Of a stretch of 64,000 bases of DNA, positions 26,000 to 33,448 are shown piece by piece (the stretch's first letter is position 1; each line of letters starts with the position of its first letter). The translations under genes were made by a program, and so were the position numbers. Under the pieces are notes generated by a model. That model was not told the origin of the DNA and made no database searches. It saw only the letters and a list, made by a program, of their open reading frames with translations. Source of the DNA: Burkholderia diffusa. Its GTDB lineage: Bacteria > Pseudomonadota > Gammaproteobacteria > Burkholderiales > Burkholderiaceae. The stretch is taken from assembly GCF_001718315.1 (NCBI RefSeq), contig NZ_CP013364.1, forward strand, positions 841,346 to 905,345, read 5' to 3'.

Positions 26000-26361
26000 G
26001 CGTGGTTTCGCGCATGCGTTCGCGCTACAGTGAACGTCGGCCGGTTTCCGGGAGCGTGATGCGAGGTCGAGTCATGCGGCTTGAGATCGACGGTGCACCG
26101 CAGCGAAGCGCCGTCGGCGAGACGCAAGCGGACGCTCTCGAACGACGCGAGCGGCACGAGCCGGGCGCGCATGGCGTCGTGAGAGAAGACGCCGCCGCCT
26201 TCGGGCACGATCGGGTTGATGCAGCGCGCGTGCGCCTTGCGCCGGTAGATCGCAGGGTAATGCGCGAATTGCTGCCGCGCGAGATGCCATGCGACGGTCA
26301 GCTCGATCTTGCAACCGCGACCCGACTGCGAATCGTCGCAATCAAGGCATCGGATTATATC
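26000..26361 (-). pseudogene. Coding-like stretch without start or proper end
   Basis: On the minus strand a frame with strong GC3 bias reads CKIELTVAWHLARQQFAHYP, then RKAHARCINPIVPEGGGVF and FESVRLRLADGASLRCTVDL. The stretch looks genuinely protein-coding. However, there is no ATG/GTG/TTG before it in frame until the hsp20 gene; the first usable start is an internal GTG at 26208. Codon usage turns random after about 26000, and the frame then runs into the MFS gene. I read it as a decayed or truncated gene of unknown family; a functional protein starting at an unusual codon cannot be excluded. Confidence 0.3.
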
Positions 26362-26390
26362 GGCACCCGCCCGTGCTCGCGATTCGCGGT

Positions 26391-26414
26391 GGCGGCAGCG
26401 CGATCGCTGCCGCC
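26391..26414 (-). terminator. Hairpin downstream of the hsp20 pair
   Basis: Perfect 10-base arms GGCGGCAGCG / CGCTGCCGCC with loop CGAT, 30 bases beyond the end of the second small heat-shock gene. No U-tract follows on either strand. Confidence 0.5.
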
Positions 26415-26443
26415 TGTGCTTCTGATCCGTCGTTGTCGACTGG

Positions 26444-26851
26444 TTAGGTGGACTTGACTTCTATGCGCCGCGGGCGCGCCTCGTCGCGGCGCGGGATCGT
26501 CAGCTTAAGCACCCCATCCTGGAGGCTCGCCTCGATCTTTGACGTATCGAAGTCCGGTGACAGCGTGAACGTTCGGGCGAAGTGCGGTTCGCGGACCTCG
26601 GCATGCTGCAGTCGCAGGTTTGCCGGCGTCGGCACTACCGCCTCGGCTTCGATCGAGAGGCTGCTGTCGTGGACTTTGACGTCCAGCTTGTCCTTCGTCA
26701 CACCGGGCAGGTCGGCCCATAGCGTGACGCCCTGGCTGTCCTCGGATATGTCGACGGCAGGGACGAGAGTGATCCGGCGCGCGGGCTGCTCGGTGTCGCG
26801 GCGTCCTACGGTGGATGGGGCGCGTTCGGCCAGTTGAGTCGTGTCAGTCAT
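26444..26851 (-). CDS. Small heat-shock protein, Hsp20/alpha-crystallin family
   Basis: ATP-independent holdase binding unfolding proteins. 135 residues. The alpha-crystallin domain spans about residues 28-130: VDISEDSQGVTLWADLPGV, DKLDVKVHDSSLSIEAEA, and the conserved end LQDGVLKLTIPRRDEARPRRIEV with the G-V-L motif. A short variable N-terminus is typical of class A-like bacterial proteins. It lies 15 bases after its paralogue and is the second gene of the pair, so they probably share a heat-inducible transcript and may form mixed oligomers. Confidence 0.93.
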   Translation of the reverse strand: MTDTTQLAERAPSTVGRRDTEQPARRITLVPAVDISEDSQGVTLWADLPGVTKDKLDVKVHDSSLSIEAEAVVPTPANLRLQHAEVREPHFARTFTLSPDFDTSKIEASLQDGVLKLTIPRRDEARPRRIEVKST

Positions 26852-26866
26852 GATCGGTTCCTCGGA

Positions 26867-27307
26867 TTACTGGATAGTGATGGCGCGCGGCTTGGACGAT
26901 TCGCGCCTGCCGACACTGATCGACAGGCAGCCATTTTCGTAGTGCGCGTGGACCTTGTCCGGATCGGCGGTGTCGGGAAGCTCGATGACGCGCCGGAAGG
27001 TGCCGACAAAGCGCTCCTGCGCATAGGTGCGCGTGTCGCTTCCCGTGTCGGGTTGCGTCGATTTGCGTTCGCCGCTGATGGTCAGCAGCCCCTTGTCGAT
27101 CGACACGTCGAGTTCGGCGGCGTTGATTCCCGGGGCGAAGGCGACAATCTCGATCGACTCGTCGGTGGCGCCGATGTTGATCTGAGGAAAGGCGCCCAAA
27201 CGACCGGCGCGGATGCTGGACGGGAAACCGCCGAAGAGCTGCGCCATCTGCTGCTGCAGACGGTCAAACTCGCCGAAGAGATCGGTTCCGAAGTAAAGAT
27301 CGCTCAT
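26867..27307 (-). CDS. Small heat-shock protein, Hsp20/alpha-crystallin family
   Basis: 146 residues from the ATG at 27307, which has a very strong ribosome site (AAGGAGG, 11 bases upstream). The N-terminus FDRLQQQMAQLFGG is typical of Burkholderia Hsp20s. The alpha-crystallin domain follows (INIGATDESIEIVAFAPGI, LLTISGERKS, RTYAQERFVGTFRRVIELP, YENGCLSISVGRRE). First gene of the hsp20 pair; a sigma32-like promoter is placed at 27445-27473. The open frame continues 5' but lacks a ribosome site there. Confidence 0.94.
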   Translation of the reverse strand: MSDLYFGTDLFGEFDRLQQQMAQLFGGFPSSIRAGRLGAFPQINIGATDESIEIVAFAPGINAAELDVSIDKGLLTISGERKSTQPDTGSDTRTYAQERFVGTFRRVIELPDTADPDKVHAHYENGCLSISVGRRESSKPRAITIQ

Positions 27308-27444
27308 GATCGTATCCTCCTTGAGTGCAACCGGGAGGCGAACGGGCCTACGCGCTCCAGTTCGCCTGCCGGACTGCCGGCAAACAAATCGAAACACGCA
27401 GCGCGCGGAATGAGGCAACTCGCGCGTCTGCCTGAGCGACACTC

Positions 27445-27473
27445 AAGATAGGAACTTTGCAGAAAATTTCAAG
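27445..27473 (-). promoter_or_regulatory. Sigma32-type heat-shock promoter for the hsp20 pair
   Basis: Reading on the minus strand: CTTGAAA (27473-27467), a 14-base spacer and CCTATCTT (27452-27445), close to the sigma32 consensus CTTGAAA-N(11-16)-CCCCATNT. It lies about 140 bases before the first hsp20 start. Confidence 0.65.
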
Positions 27474-27494
27474 GGGCGTCGGCAGATTTTTGGA

Positions 27495-27521
27495 CTTGAA
27501 ATTCCGGTGTCGACACCTATC
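27495..27521 (+). promoter_or_regulatory. Possible divergent sigma32-type promoter
   Basis: CTTGAAA at 27495-27501 and CACCTATC at 27514-27521, spacer 12. The -35 elements of this and the opposite promoter form a perfect 9-base inverted repeat AATTTCAAG / CTTGAAATT. The -10 is weaker than on the other side. It is 37 bases before the ATG at 27558. Confidence 0.45.
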
Positions 27522-27557
27522 ATCGGCAGCGGATTGGAACTGCATCCGGAGGACGCC

Positions 27558-27941
27558 ATGGAATTCGACACGGACTGGCTTACGCTGGGCAGACATCGTA
27601 TCCGGCTGCGCTCGACGAAGGGCTTTCCGACCGAGACGATGCGCACGGTGACCGAAGTCGTCAGGCTCGCGATCGACAACAACATGAGCGCGCGGGCGCG
27701 ACTCGTCGAGGTCGTGTGTCGGCAGGAGAAGACCTACGATGTACTGGTCGGCACGACGATGGCGGAGGACAAGGTTTGTGCACCGCAACTTGAAGCTGCG
27801 GTTGCGGTCGTGCTGGGGTTGCTACCTGACCAGATCAACATCACGGTCACTCACGTCTTGCAGAAGGAGGTCGATCTACATTTTGGTGTGTACGAGCGAA
27901 TGTTGTCGGAGAAGCTGGGTGCGGCACCGCCGATTCAGTGA
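27558..27941 (+). CDS. Small protein of unknown function, divergent from hsp20 pair
   Basis: 127 residues from the ATG at 27558 with GGAGGA five bases upstream; a GTG at 27507 would lie inside the predicted promoter. No signal peptide, membrane segment or cofactor motif is present. The sequence alternates charged and hydrophobic residues like a compact soluble domain (MRTVTEVVRLAIDNNMSARA, LVEVVCRQEKTYDVLVGTTM, LEAAVAVVLGLLPDQINITV). Two cysteines are present but not spaced as a metal site. I do not recognise the family. Location behind a mirror-image CTTGAAA box suggests co-induction with the chaperones on heat or protein-folding stress. Confidence 0.65.
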   Translation: MEFDTDWLTLGRHRIRLRSTKGFPTETMRTVTEVVRLAIDNNMSARARLVEVVCRQEKTYDVLVGTTMAEDKVCAPQLEAAVAVVLGLLPDQINITVTHVLQKEVDLHFGVYERMLSEKLGAAPPIQ

Positions 27942-28259
27942 GCGATCGGTTCGGCGTCTCGCTGTGCAGCCCGTGCCGGTCCCGCCTTGGGCCACGCGGA
28001 CAAGATGTGGACGTGGCGGCGCCGGGCCAGGACTTCCGCCGGGCAAGCAGACGATCGCGCATCGCGGCCGCGCAGACGCGCAGACGCCGGTGCCGTCCGT
28101 CGGCGCGCGAGTGCTCTCCGTCGCGGGCGTTGCATCGCAGGAAGGCGGTGATCTGTCGGATTGGCGTGTCGTCGAGCCCTGCCGCGACGGCCGTGATGCG
28201 GCCCGGTTTCGCGGATGATCGATACGGGACGCGGCGTCGCGACACCGCTCTGCCGCCGG
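27942..28259. other. Spacer between converging genes
   Basis: About 320 bases between a plus-strand and a minus-strand gene. Frames on both strands are Arg-rich shadows with no ribosome site or motif, and no clear terminator hairpin was found. Confidence 0.5.
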
Positions 28260-29402
28260 TTACGCCCGTCCCATGATCCGCGTGCCGAGCGAGATGCCGA
28301 GTTCGGATAACGAAGCGCTGGTCGCTAGCTGGGTGACCTCCCAGCGCGACAGCGCGGCGTCGAATGCGCTTGCGCGCACGCCGCCGCGCAGCGCTTCGGC
28401 AAGACCGACCGCGTTCTCCGCCGCCTTCGCGACACCGGCGGCCGTATGCGGTCGCACGAGGCAGGCCGCGTCGCCGAGCAGCACCGCGCGATCGAACACC
28501 ATGCGCTCGACCGCGAGATCGAGGATCGCCTGCGCGAACGGCGCCGAGGTCGCTTCGACGAGCGCGGCGAGCGTCGGCGCGAGCAATCGGCGGCCGGCGT
28601 CCACGAGTTCGAGCCGGTTGTCGTCGCGCATCGCGCCGGGCGGCAGCGAGCCGTCGCGCTGCGTGCCGTCTCGCGCGAGAAACAGCGACGGCACGCGCTC
28701 CTGCTCGAGCCGCCGGTACCAGACCCAGTTCACGCGCCGCTTGCCCGGCTCGATCGCACCGTCGCGGCCGGGCACCAGGTACGTCAGGAACAGATGCGCG
28801 TCGCCTTGCTGGAACGTGAACCGATCGCGCAGCACTCGCAGCACCGTGTCGGGAAGCGCGTGCTCGTCGACGAGCCCGCGCCACGCGACGTAGCCTGCAT
28901 ACGCGGGCCGCGCGTCGGGCAGCAGCTGGGCGCGCACGGCCGAGCGGCCGCCGTCCGCGCCGACCAGCAGGTCGGCATGTTCGACGCGGCCGTCCGCGAA
29001 ATGGGCGATCACGCGCGCGCCGTCCTGTTCGAACCGCCCGAACGATACGCCGGCGTGCACGACGCCGGCGGGCAACGCGCGCTTCAGCGCGGTGTAGATC
29101 ACGTTCCACGCGGTCTGCGTTTGCGGCATGTAGAAGCGCTGCACGATCCGGTCGTGCTCGTCGAGATAGATCCGGTCGATCGAATCGACGCCCGCACCGC
29201 GCGGCACCGGCACGCCGCCGAACGTGAACGCGCGTTCGATCGGCGGCTGCAGCACGATGCCGCCGCCACGGCTGTCGAGGTCGTTCGGCGATTGCTCGAA
29301 TACCTTGACGCGCCATCCGGCCGCGCGCAGCGCGGTCGCCGCGAACAGCCCGCCCACCGATCCGCCGATGACGATCGCCGACGGGCCCGAAACGTCGTTC
29401 AT
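28260..29402 (-). CDS. FAD-dependent aromatic monooxygenase
   Basis: Predicted NAD(P)H/FAD hydroxylase of the 2,6-dihydroxypyridine/salicylate hydroxylase type. 380 residues from the ATG at 29402. Dinucleotide motif VIGGSVGGLFAATALRAAG near the start, LLVGADGGRSAVR (DG motif) around residue 148, and the FAD-ribityl motif VLLGDAACLVRPHTAAG around residue 295. The sequence AYAGYVAWRGLVDE is shared with the two other monooxygenases in this window. It follows an alpha/beta hydrolase by 34 bases in the same direction, so a two-gene hydrolase/hydroxylase operon is likely. The substrate is unknown, probably a hydroxylated aromatic or N-heterocycle. An alternative start lies at 29411. Confidence 0.85.
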   Translation of the reverse strand: MNDVSGPSAIVIGGSVGGLFAATALRAAGWRVKVFEQSPNDLDSRGGGIVLQPPIERAFTFGGVPVPRGAGVDSIDRIYLDEHDRIVQRFYMPQTQTAWNVIYTALKRALPAGVVHAGVSFGRFEQDGARVIAHFADGRVEHADLLVGADGGRSAVRAQLLPDARPAYAGYVAWRGLVDEHALPDTVLRVLRDRFTFQQGDAHLFLTYLVPGRDGAIEPGKRRVNWVWYRRLEQERVPSLFLARDGTQRDGSLPPGAMRDDNRLELVDAGRRLLAPTLAALVEATSAPFAQAILDLAVERMVFDRAVLLGDAACLVRPHTAAGVAKAAENAVGLAEALRGGVRASAFDAALSRWEVTQLATSASLSELGISLGTRIMGRA

Positions 29403-29436
29403 GATTTCCATCCCCCAGGATTCGTCGCGCGGAGAC

Positions 29437-30324
29437 TCAACCTTCCCAATGCGCCAGGAAATCAAGCAGCAATGCGTTCACACGTTCCGGCTGTTCCTCG
29501 TGCGGCAGGTGCCCGCACTGCGCAATCGGTTCGGCGCGCAGGTTCGACGCCATGCTTTCCCACACCGATTTCATGTCGAACATCTTGCCGACCGCGTAGA
29601 AATCCTCTCCCCAGATGGCCATCGTCGGGCATGCGATCCGGACATCCGCGTCGACGAGATCCTGCTTCACGTCCTCCGCGTTTGCACGATAGTCCGCCAG
29701 CGCGCCGCGCACGGCGCCGGGGCGGCGATACGCGCGCACATATGTGTCGAACGCATCGCCCGAAATCGCGTGCGGGTTGTAGCACCAGTCGGCGAAGAAG
29801 TAGCTCAGCCACTCGGCTTCCTTCCCGGCGATCAATGCTTCCGGCAAGTCCGGCACTTGATGGAACAGGAAGAACCAGTACGCGCGCGCCGTTTGCGCGG
29901 TCATGTTCTGCGCGACGATGCGCGTCGGCACGTTATCCATCACGACGAGCCGGTCGACGCGTTCGGGGAAATCCTTGGAGAAACGCGTCGCGACGCGTGC
30001 GCCGCGATCGTGGCCGACGAGCGCGATGCGGCCGATGCCGAGCGCATCGAGCAGCCCGGCGAGATCGCGCGCCATGTTGCGCTTGTCGTAGCCGGCGGCC
30101 GGCTTGTCGGTTTCGCCGTAGCCGCGCAGGTCGGGTGCGATCACGCGGTAGCGCCGTGCGAGGGCGGGAATCTGGAAGCGCCACGCGAAACTGGTTTCCG
30201 GGAAGCCGTGCAGCAGTACGACGACCGGGCCGGTGCCGGCATCGATGTAGTGCTGGCGGATACCGTTTGCGGTGACGGTGTGATGAGCGATCGAAGGCAT
30301 GTCGGTGGTCATGTGACGGTCCAT
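29437..30324 (-). CDS. Alpha/beta hydrolase, fluoroacetate dehalogenase/epoxide hydrolase-like
   Basis: About 295 residues. Oxyanion-hole motif LLHGFPETSFAWRF, nucleophile elbow ALVGHDRGARVATRF (Asp nucleophile in HDRG), cap-domain WLSYFFADWCYN and the catalytic His in AQCGHLPHEEQPE. An Asp nucleophile in H-D-R-G is the haloacid dehalogenase / epoxide hydrolase subgroup pattern rather than an ordinary Ser esterase. Three in-frame ATGs (30324, 30312, 30300) are possible starts, none with a clear ribosome site; the longest is given. It precedes the FAD monooxygenase and is probably co-transcribed with it. Confidence 0.83.
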   Translation of the reverse strand: MDRHMTTDMPSIAHHTVTANGIRQHYIDAGTGPVVVLLHGFPETSFAWRFQIPALARRYRVIAPDLRGYGETDKPAAGYDKRNMARDLAGLLDALGIGRIALVGHDRGARVATRFSKDFPERVDRLVVMDNVPTRIVAQNMTAQTARAYWFFLFHQVPDLPEALIAGKEAEWLSYFFADWCYNPHAISGDAFDTYVRAYRRPGAVRGALADYRANAEDVKQDLVDADVRIACPTMAIWGEDFYAVGKMFDMKSVWESMASNLRAEPIAQCGHLPHEEQPERVNALLLDFLAHWEG

Positions 30325-30639
30325 GTGCAGTTCGGCACGTGCGGGCCCGGACGCGATTGCAAATGCCTTTCGAGGATAGGCGAAGGGATCGGCGCGCCGG
30401 ATGAATTGTTCTGAATTCCTCGGGGGCGGCACGCGGAGCTGGCATCGTCCGCTTCACGACGATCGAGTCCGTCCGATGCGCGTCGGTATTCGGCGGCATG
30501 TTGTGCGCGAGGCGGGAGATGGCGCTGACGGCACCGTTGCCGGCAGGGTGTGCGGTCGAACGCGCACAGGCGTTTCCCGCGCAGCCGGTGCTGCGCGAAG
30601 CGTGGCCGACGGGCGCGTCAGGCCCTGGTCATGCGCTGG
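30325..30639. other. Spacer, probable promoter region of hydrolase/monooxygenase unit
   Basis: About 315 bases between the TetR gene and the hydrolase, both on the minus strand. No supported gene, palindrome or terminator was recognised. Confidence 0.45.
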
Positions 30640-31359
30640 TCATGCGCGGCGTCGCCGTCGCGCGGCCGCGCCGGACGCGATCTGCTTCAACGTAGCGGGC
30701 GTGCCGTGGAGAAACGCGTCGACCAGCCGTTCGATCTCGGTGTCGAGATCGTCGGGCACGGGCAGCCCGTAGACCCACTTGCGAACCCCGAAATAGAAGA
30801 TGCTCGCGTGCAGGCTCCAGACGAGCTCGATTTCCGCGTTGCGCTGGGCCTCCGTCGCCGGTGTGGCGATATCGTATTCGTGCCGCAGCTCGCGCAGCAC
30901 CGGCAGGAACACGCGCTCGCGCAGCCGCGACAGATACCGCGTGTTGAAACCCTCGCGGCTGAGCCCCGCGAAGATGAAGGTGCGGATCCATTCGCGCCGC
31001 AGGATGGTTTGCGCGTATGCGCGGTAGAACGCGACGAGCCGCTCCTGCAGCGGGACCGTGCGATCCGCGATCATTTTTTCCCAGTCGGGGTTCCACGTGT
31101 AGACCTCGTCGTACACGCGATCGATCAGCGCTTCCTTGCTCGGGAAATACCGGTACAGCAGCGGCTGGGTGACGCCGATCTGCCGCGCGAGCTCGCGCGT
31201 GCTGCCGGAAAAGCCGTGCGTCGCGAAGTGCTCGATCGCCTTCTCGACAATTTGCCGCTCGCGCGCCTCCGGCGCGAGGCGCCGGCCCGGCGTGACGGTG
31301 TTGCCGTCGGCGTCCGTCCCGCGCTCGCGGGCTGGCGTGTTGCGTTTTCTTTCGGTCAT
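30640..31359 (-). CDS. TetR-family transcriptional regulator
   Basis: 239 residues from the ATG at 31359, preceded by AGGAG. Residues about 30-78 form the TetR HTH: QIVEKAIEHFATHGFSGSTR, ELARQIGVTQPLLYRYFPSK. The C-terminal ligand domain is helical (WEKMIADRTVPLQERLVAFY) and ends in a basic Arg-rich tail. The hydrolase and monooxygenase lie downstream on the same strand and the DUF1275 gene is divergent. A palindrome-like CTATCGATCGAAAAATAA lies 32-49 bases upstream of its start and may be its autoregulatory site. Confidence 0.9.
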   Translation of the reverse strand: MTERKRNTPARERGTDADGNTVTPGRRLAPEARERQIVEKAIEHFATHGFSGSTRELARQIGVTQPLLYRYFPSKEALIDRVYDEVYTWNPDWEKMIADRTVPLQERLVAFYRAYAQTILRREWIRTFIFAGLSREGFNTRYLSRLRERVFLPVLRELRHEYDIATPATEAQRNAEIELVWSLHASIFYFGVRKWVYGLPVPDDLDTEIERLVDAFLHGTPATLKQIASGAAARRRRRA

Positions 31360-31390
31360 GCGTCGGCTCCTGATCGCGTGCGCGCTTAAG

Positions 31391-31408
31391 CTATCGATCG
31401 AAAAATAA
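31391..31408 (-). promoter_or_regulatory. Operator-like TTAT(N)ATAA-type element before tetR
   Basis: On the minus strand TTATTTTTCGATCGATAG. It aligns over 15 of 18 positions with TTATTGATCGATCGATAA found at 47388 before an MFS gene, and resembles the TTATCG...CGATAA pair at 59462-59490. It is a candidate binding site of the adjacent TetR protein. Confidence 0.45.
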
Positions 31409-31556
31409 CACGATCGGACCGCGAGGCCGCGCACGGCGGGGCGGTCGACGCGATGCGGGGAATCCGCGCGGACGCGTCATGCGTCAAGTCGACCTCGCAG
31501 TCGCGGCGGACGTCCGGGCGGCATATTCAGGAAAATTCAGGGCCATCGCCATGACA

Positions 31557-31572
31557 TTAAGGCGTTCCTTAA
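31557..31572. promoter_or_regulatory. Palindrome TTAAGG-CGTT-CCTTAA
   Basis: Perfect 6-base arms and 4-base spacer in the tetR/DUF1275 divergent region, about 155 bases before the DUF1275 start. It stands out in GC-rich surroundings and may be an operator. No regulator can be assigned from the sequence. Confidence 0.4.
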
Positions 31573-31725
31573 CTAGTCTTGCTTCCGAACCGCCGCAGGG
31601 ACCGGACGCCAGTCGGCGCCTCCGGGCCGTTCGGCGCAACCGGAGCGGACCATGTGTTATCTGATCTCGCCGGGCGCAGGTATCGCGTGCGTCGGCGCAA
31701 CCGTCACCATCCAGGAGGCCGGGTC

Positions 31726-32457
31726 ATGCCGACGCAGCCGGTAAGCGCGGTCGCGGCGCCCGATCACGTACGCGGCGAGGACGTATTTCTCGCGTCGATC
31801 GCCGGCTACGTCGACACGCTCGGCTTCGTCGCGCTGTTCGGCCTGTTCACCGCGCACGTCACCGGCAACTTCATCCTGATCGGTTCGGGGCTTGCGGGCG
31901 TCGGGCAAGGGCTCGCGATCAAATGGCTCGCGTTCCCGGCCTTCATCGCGGGAATCGTCGGCGCGCGCGTGCTCGACCACCGGATGCGTTCGCTGGGCCA
32001 CGGCCCGCGCGCGCGTTCGCTGTACGCGCTTCAGGCCGTGCTGCTGGCCGGATTCATGCTGGCGGGCGTGATGGCGTCGCCGATCGCCGACGCCGATGCG
32101 CCGCGCACGATCCTGTGCGGTCTGCTCGGCGCCGCGGCGATGGGTGTCCAGAACGCGCACGGCCGGCTGACGGCCCGCTCGGTGGTCGCCAACACGGTGA
32201 TGACGGGCAATGTCACGCAGGCGGTGATCGATGCATTCGACTGGCTGGTGCCACTTGCCGCGCCGGCCGAGCGGGCCGCCGCGCGTGCGCGGCTGCGCCG
32301 CACGCTGCCGCCGGTCGCGGGCTTCGCGCTTGGTGCGGGCGCGGGGGCCGCCGCGTACGGTTTCGCCGCCTTCTGGGCGCTGGCGCTGCCGCTCGCGACC
32401 TTGTGCTTCCTCGCTTATCGATCCGGCCGGCCCGACGACGGGCCGGCATCACGCTGA
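31726..32457 (+). CDS. DUF1275 (YoaK-family) membrane protein
   Basis: 243 residues from the ATG at 31726 with AGGAGG eight bases upstream. Six membrane helices are expected. The family motifs are clear: SIAGYVDTLGFVALFGLFTA, HVTGNFILIG, GVQNAHGRLTARSVVANTVM and TGNVTQAVIDA. DUF1275 proteins are widespread with no firm biochemical role. It is followed 49 bases later by the exported VOC protein and channel, possibly one transcript. Confidence 0.85.
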   Translation: MPTQPVSAVAAPDHVRGEDVFLASIAGYVDTLGFVALFGLFTAHVTGNFILIGSGLAGVGQGLAIKWLAFPAFIAGIVGARVLDHRMRSLGHGPRARSLYALQAVLLAGFMLAGVMASPIADADAPRTILCGLLGAAAMGVQNAHGRLTARSVVANTVMTGNVTQAVIDAFDWLVPLAAPAERAAARARLRRTLPPVAGFALGAGAGAAAYGFAAFWALALPLATLCFLAYRSGRPDDGPASR

Positions 32458-32506
32458 ATTCGTGCGCAACGTACGGCAGCGCTTGCCACTTTCAAGGAGA
32501 ATTTAA

Positions 32507-33448
32507 ATGATTGCACTGAAGTTGCGACAGGTATTGCAGATGACGGCCGTGTCGACGGTCGTGCTCGGCGCATTGCTGGCGACCGCGCCGGCCCATGCGG
32601 ACGAGACGCGTCTGCTCGAGTCCGCGTCCGCGAAGGTGCCGGCCGTCGCGGTCGGCCCGCAATACGACACGACGCACGTGTGCGTCGCGCCTGAAGACTT
32701 CGACCGTTTCACCGACAGCTTCGTCGCCACGTTCGGCGGCAAGAAGTCGCAGCAGGGCGTGTTCCAGGTCACGCCGACGCCGAGCCAGACGATGTCGCAG
32801 CTCGTGTTCACGCCGTCGGGCACGATCTCGGTGTTCGGCTTCAAGACGCCGATCCCGTATCCGTTCTGCGCGGAGCGCACCGGCTACCTCGTCACCGACA
32901 TGGACGTCGCGATGAAATCGGCGCGCGCGCATGGGGCGGACGTGGTGGTCGACACGTTCCCCGATCCGATCGGCCGCGACGCGATCATCCGCTGGCCGGG
33001 CGGCGTGAACATGCAGCTGTACTGGCACACGCAAGCGCCGCACTACGACCCGCTGCAGACGGTGCCGGAAAACCGCGTGTACGTGTCGCCCGAAAGCGCG
33101 ACCAAGCTGGCGCACGACTTCGTCGCGTTCTCGCGCGGCAAGATCGTGTCCGACGTGCGCAAGGCGCCGGGCATCGAGATCGGCCGGCCGAACGACACGT
33201 ACCGCCGCATCCGCATCGAGTCGGGCTTCGGCAAGATGACCGTGCTGGCCACCGACGGCCATCTGCCTTATCCGTTCGGGCGCGAGATGACGGGTTACGA
33301 AGTGGCGGACCTCGCGGCCACGCTGGAGAAGGCAAAGGCCGCCGGCGTGACCGTGCTGGTGCCGACCTTCACGTCGGACGGGCGCGATGCGGCACTCGTG
33401 CAGTTCCCCGGCGGCTATGTCGCCGAGATCCACGCGCGGTCGAAGTGA
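32507..33448 (+). CDS. Exported VOC (glyoxalase-fold) protein with two repeats
   Basis: 313 residues with a Sec signal peptide ending TAPAHADE (about residue 32). Two VOC-like halves follow: the first from about residue 55 (THVCVAPEDFDRFTDSFVAT), the second from about residue 185 (NRVYVSPESATKLAHDFVAF). Each ends in the strand-turn typical of the fold (IIRWPGGVNMQLYWHTQAPH; ALVQFPGGYVAEIHARSK). The C-terminal E-I-H supplies a possible metal ligand. Most VOC enzymes are cytoplasmic, so a periplasmic location is unusual. The stop shares one base with the start of the outer-membrane channel gene, pointing to a joint role in taking up or processing a compound. Confidence 0.82.
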   Translation: MIALKLRQVLQMTAVSTVVLGALLATAPAHADETRLLESASAKVPAVAVGPQYDTTHVCVAPEDFDRFTDSFVATFGGKKSQQGVFQVTPTPSQTMSQLVFTPSGTISVFGFKTPIPYPFCAERTGYLVTDMDVAMKSARAHGADVVVDTFPDPIGRDAIIRWPGGVNMQLYWHTQAPHYDPLQTVPENRVYVSPESATKLAHDFVAFSRGKIVSDVRKAPGIEIGRPNDTYRRIRIESGFGKMTVLATDGHLPYPFGREMTGYEVADLAATLEKAKAAGVTVLVPTFTSDGRDAALVQFPGGYVAEIHARSK

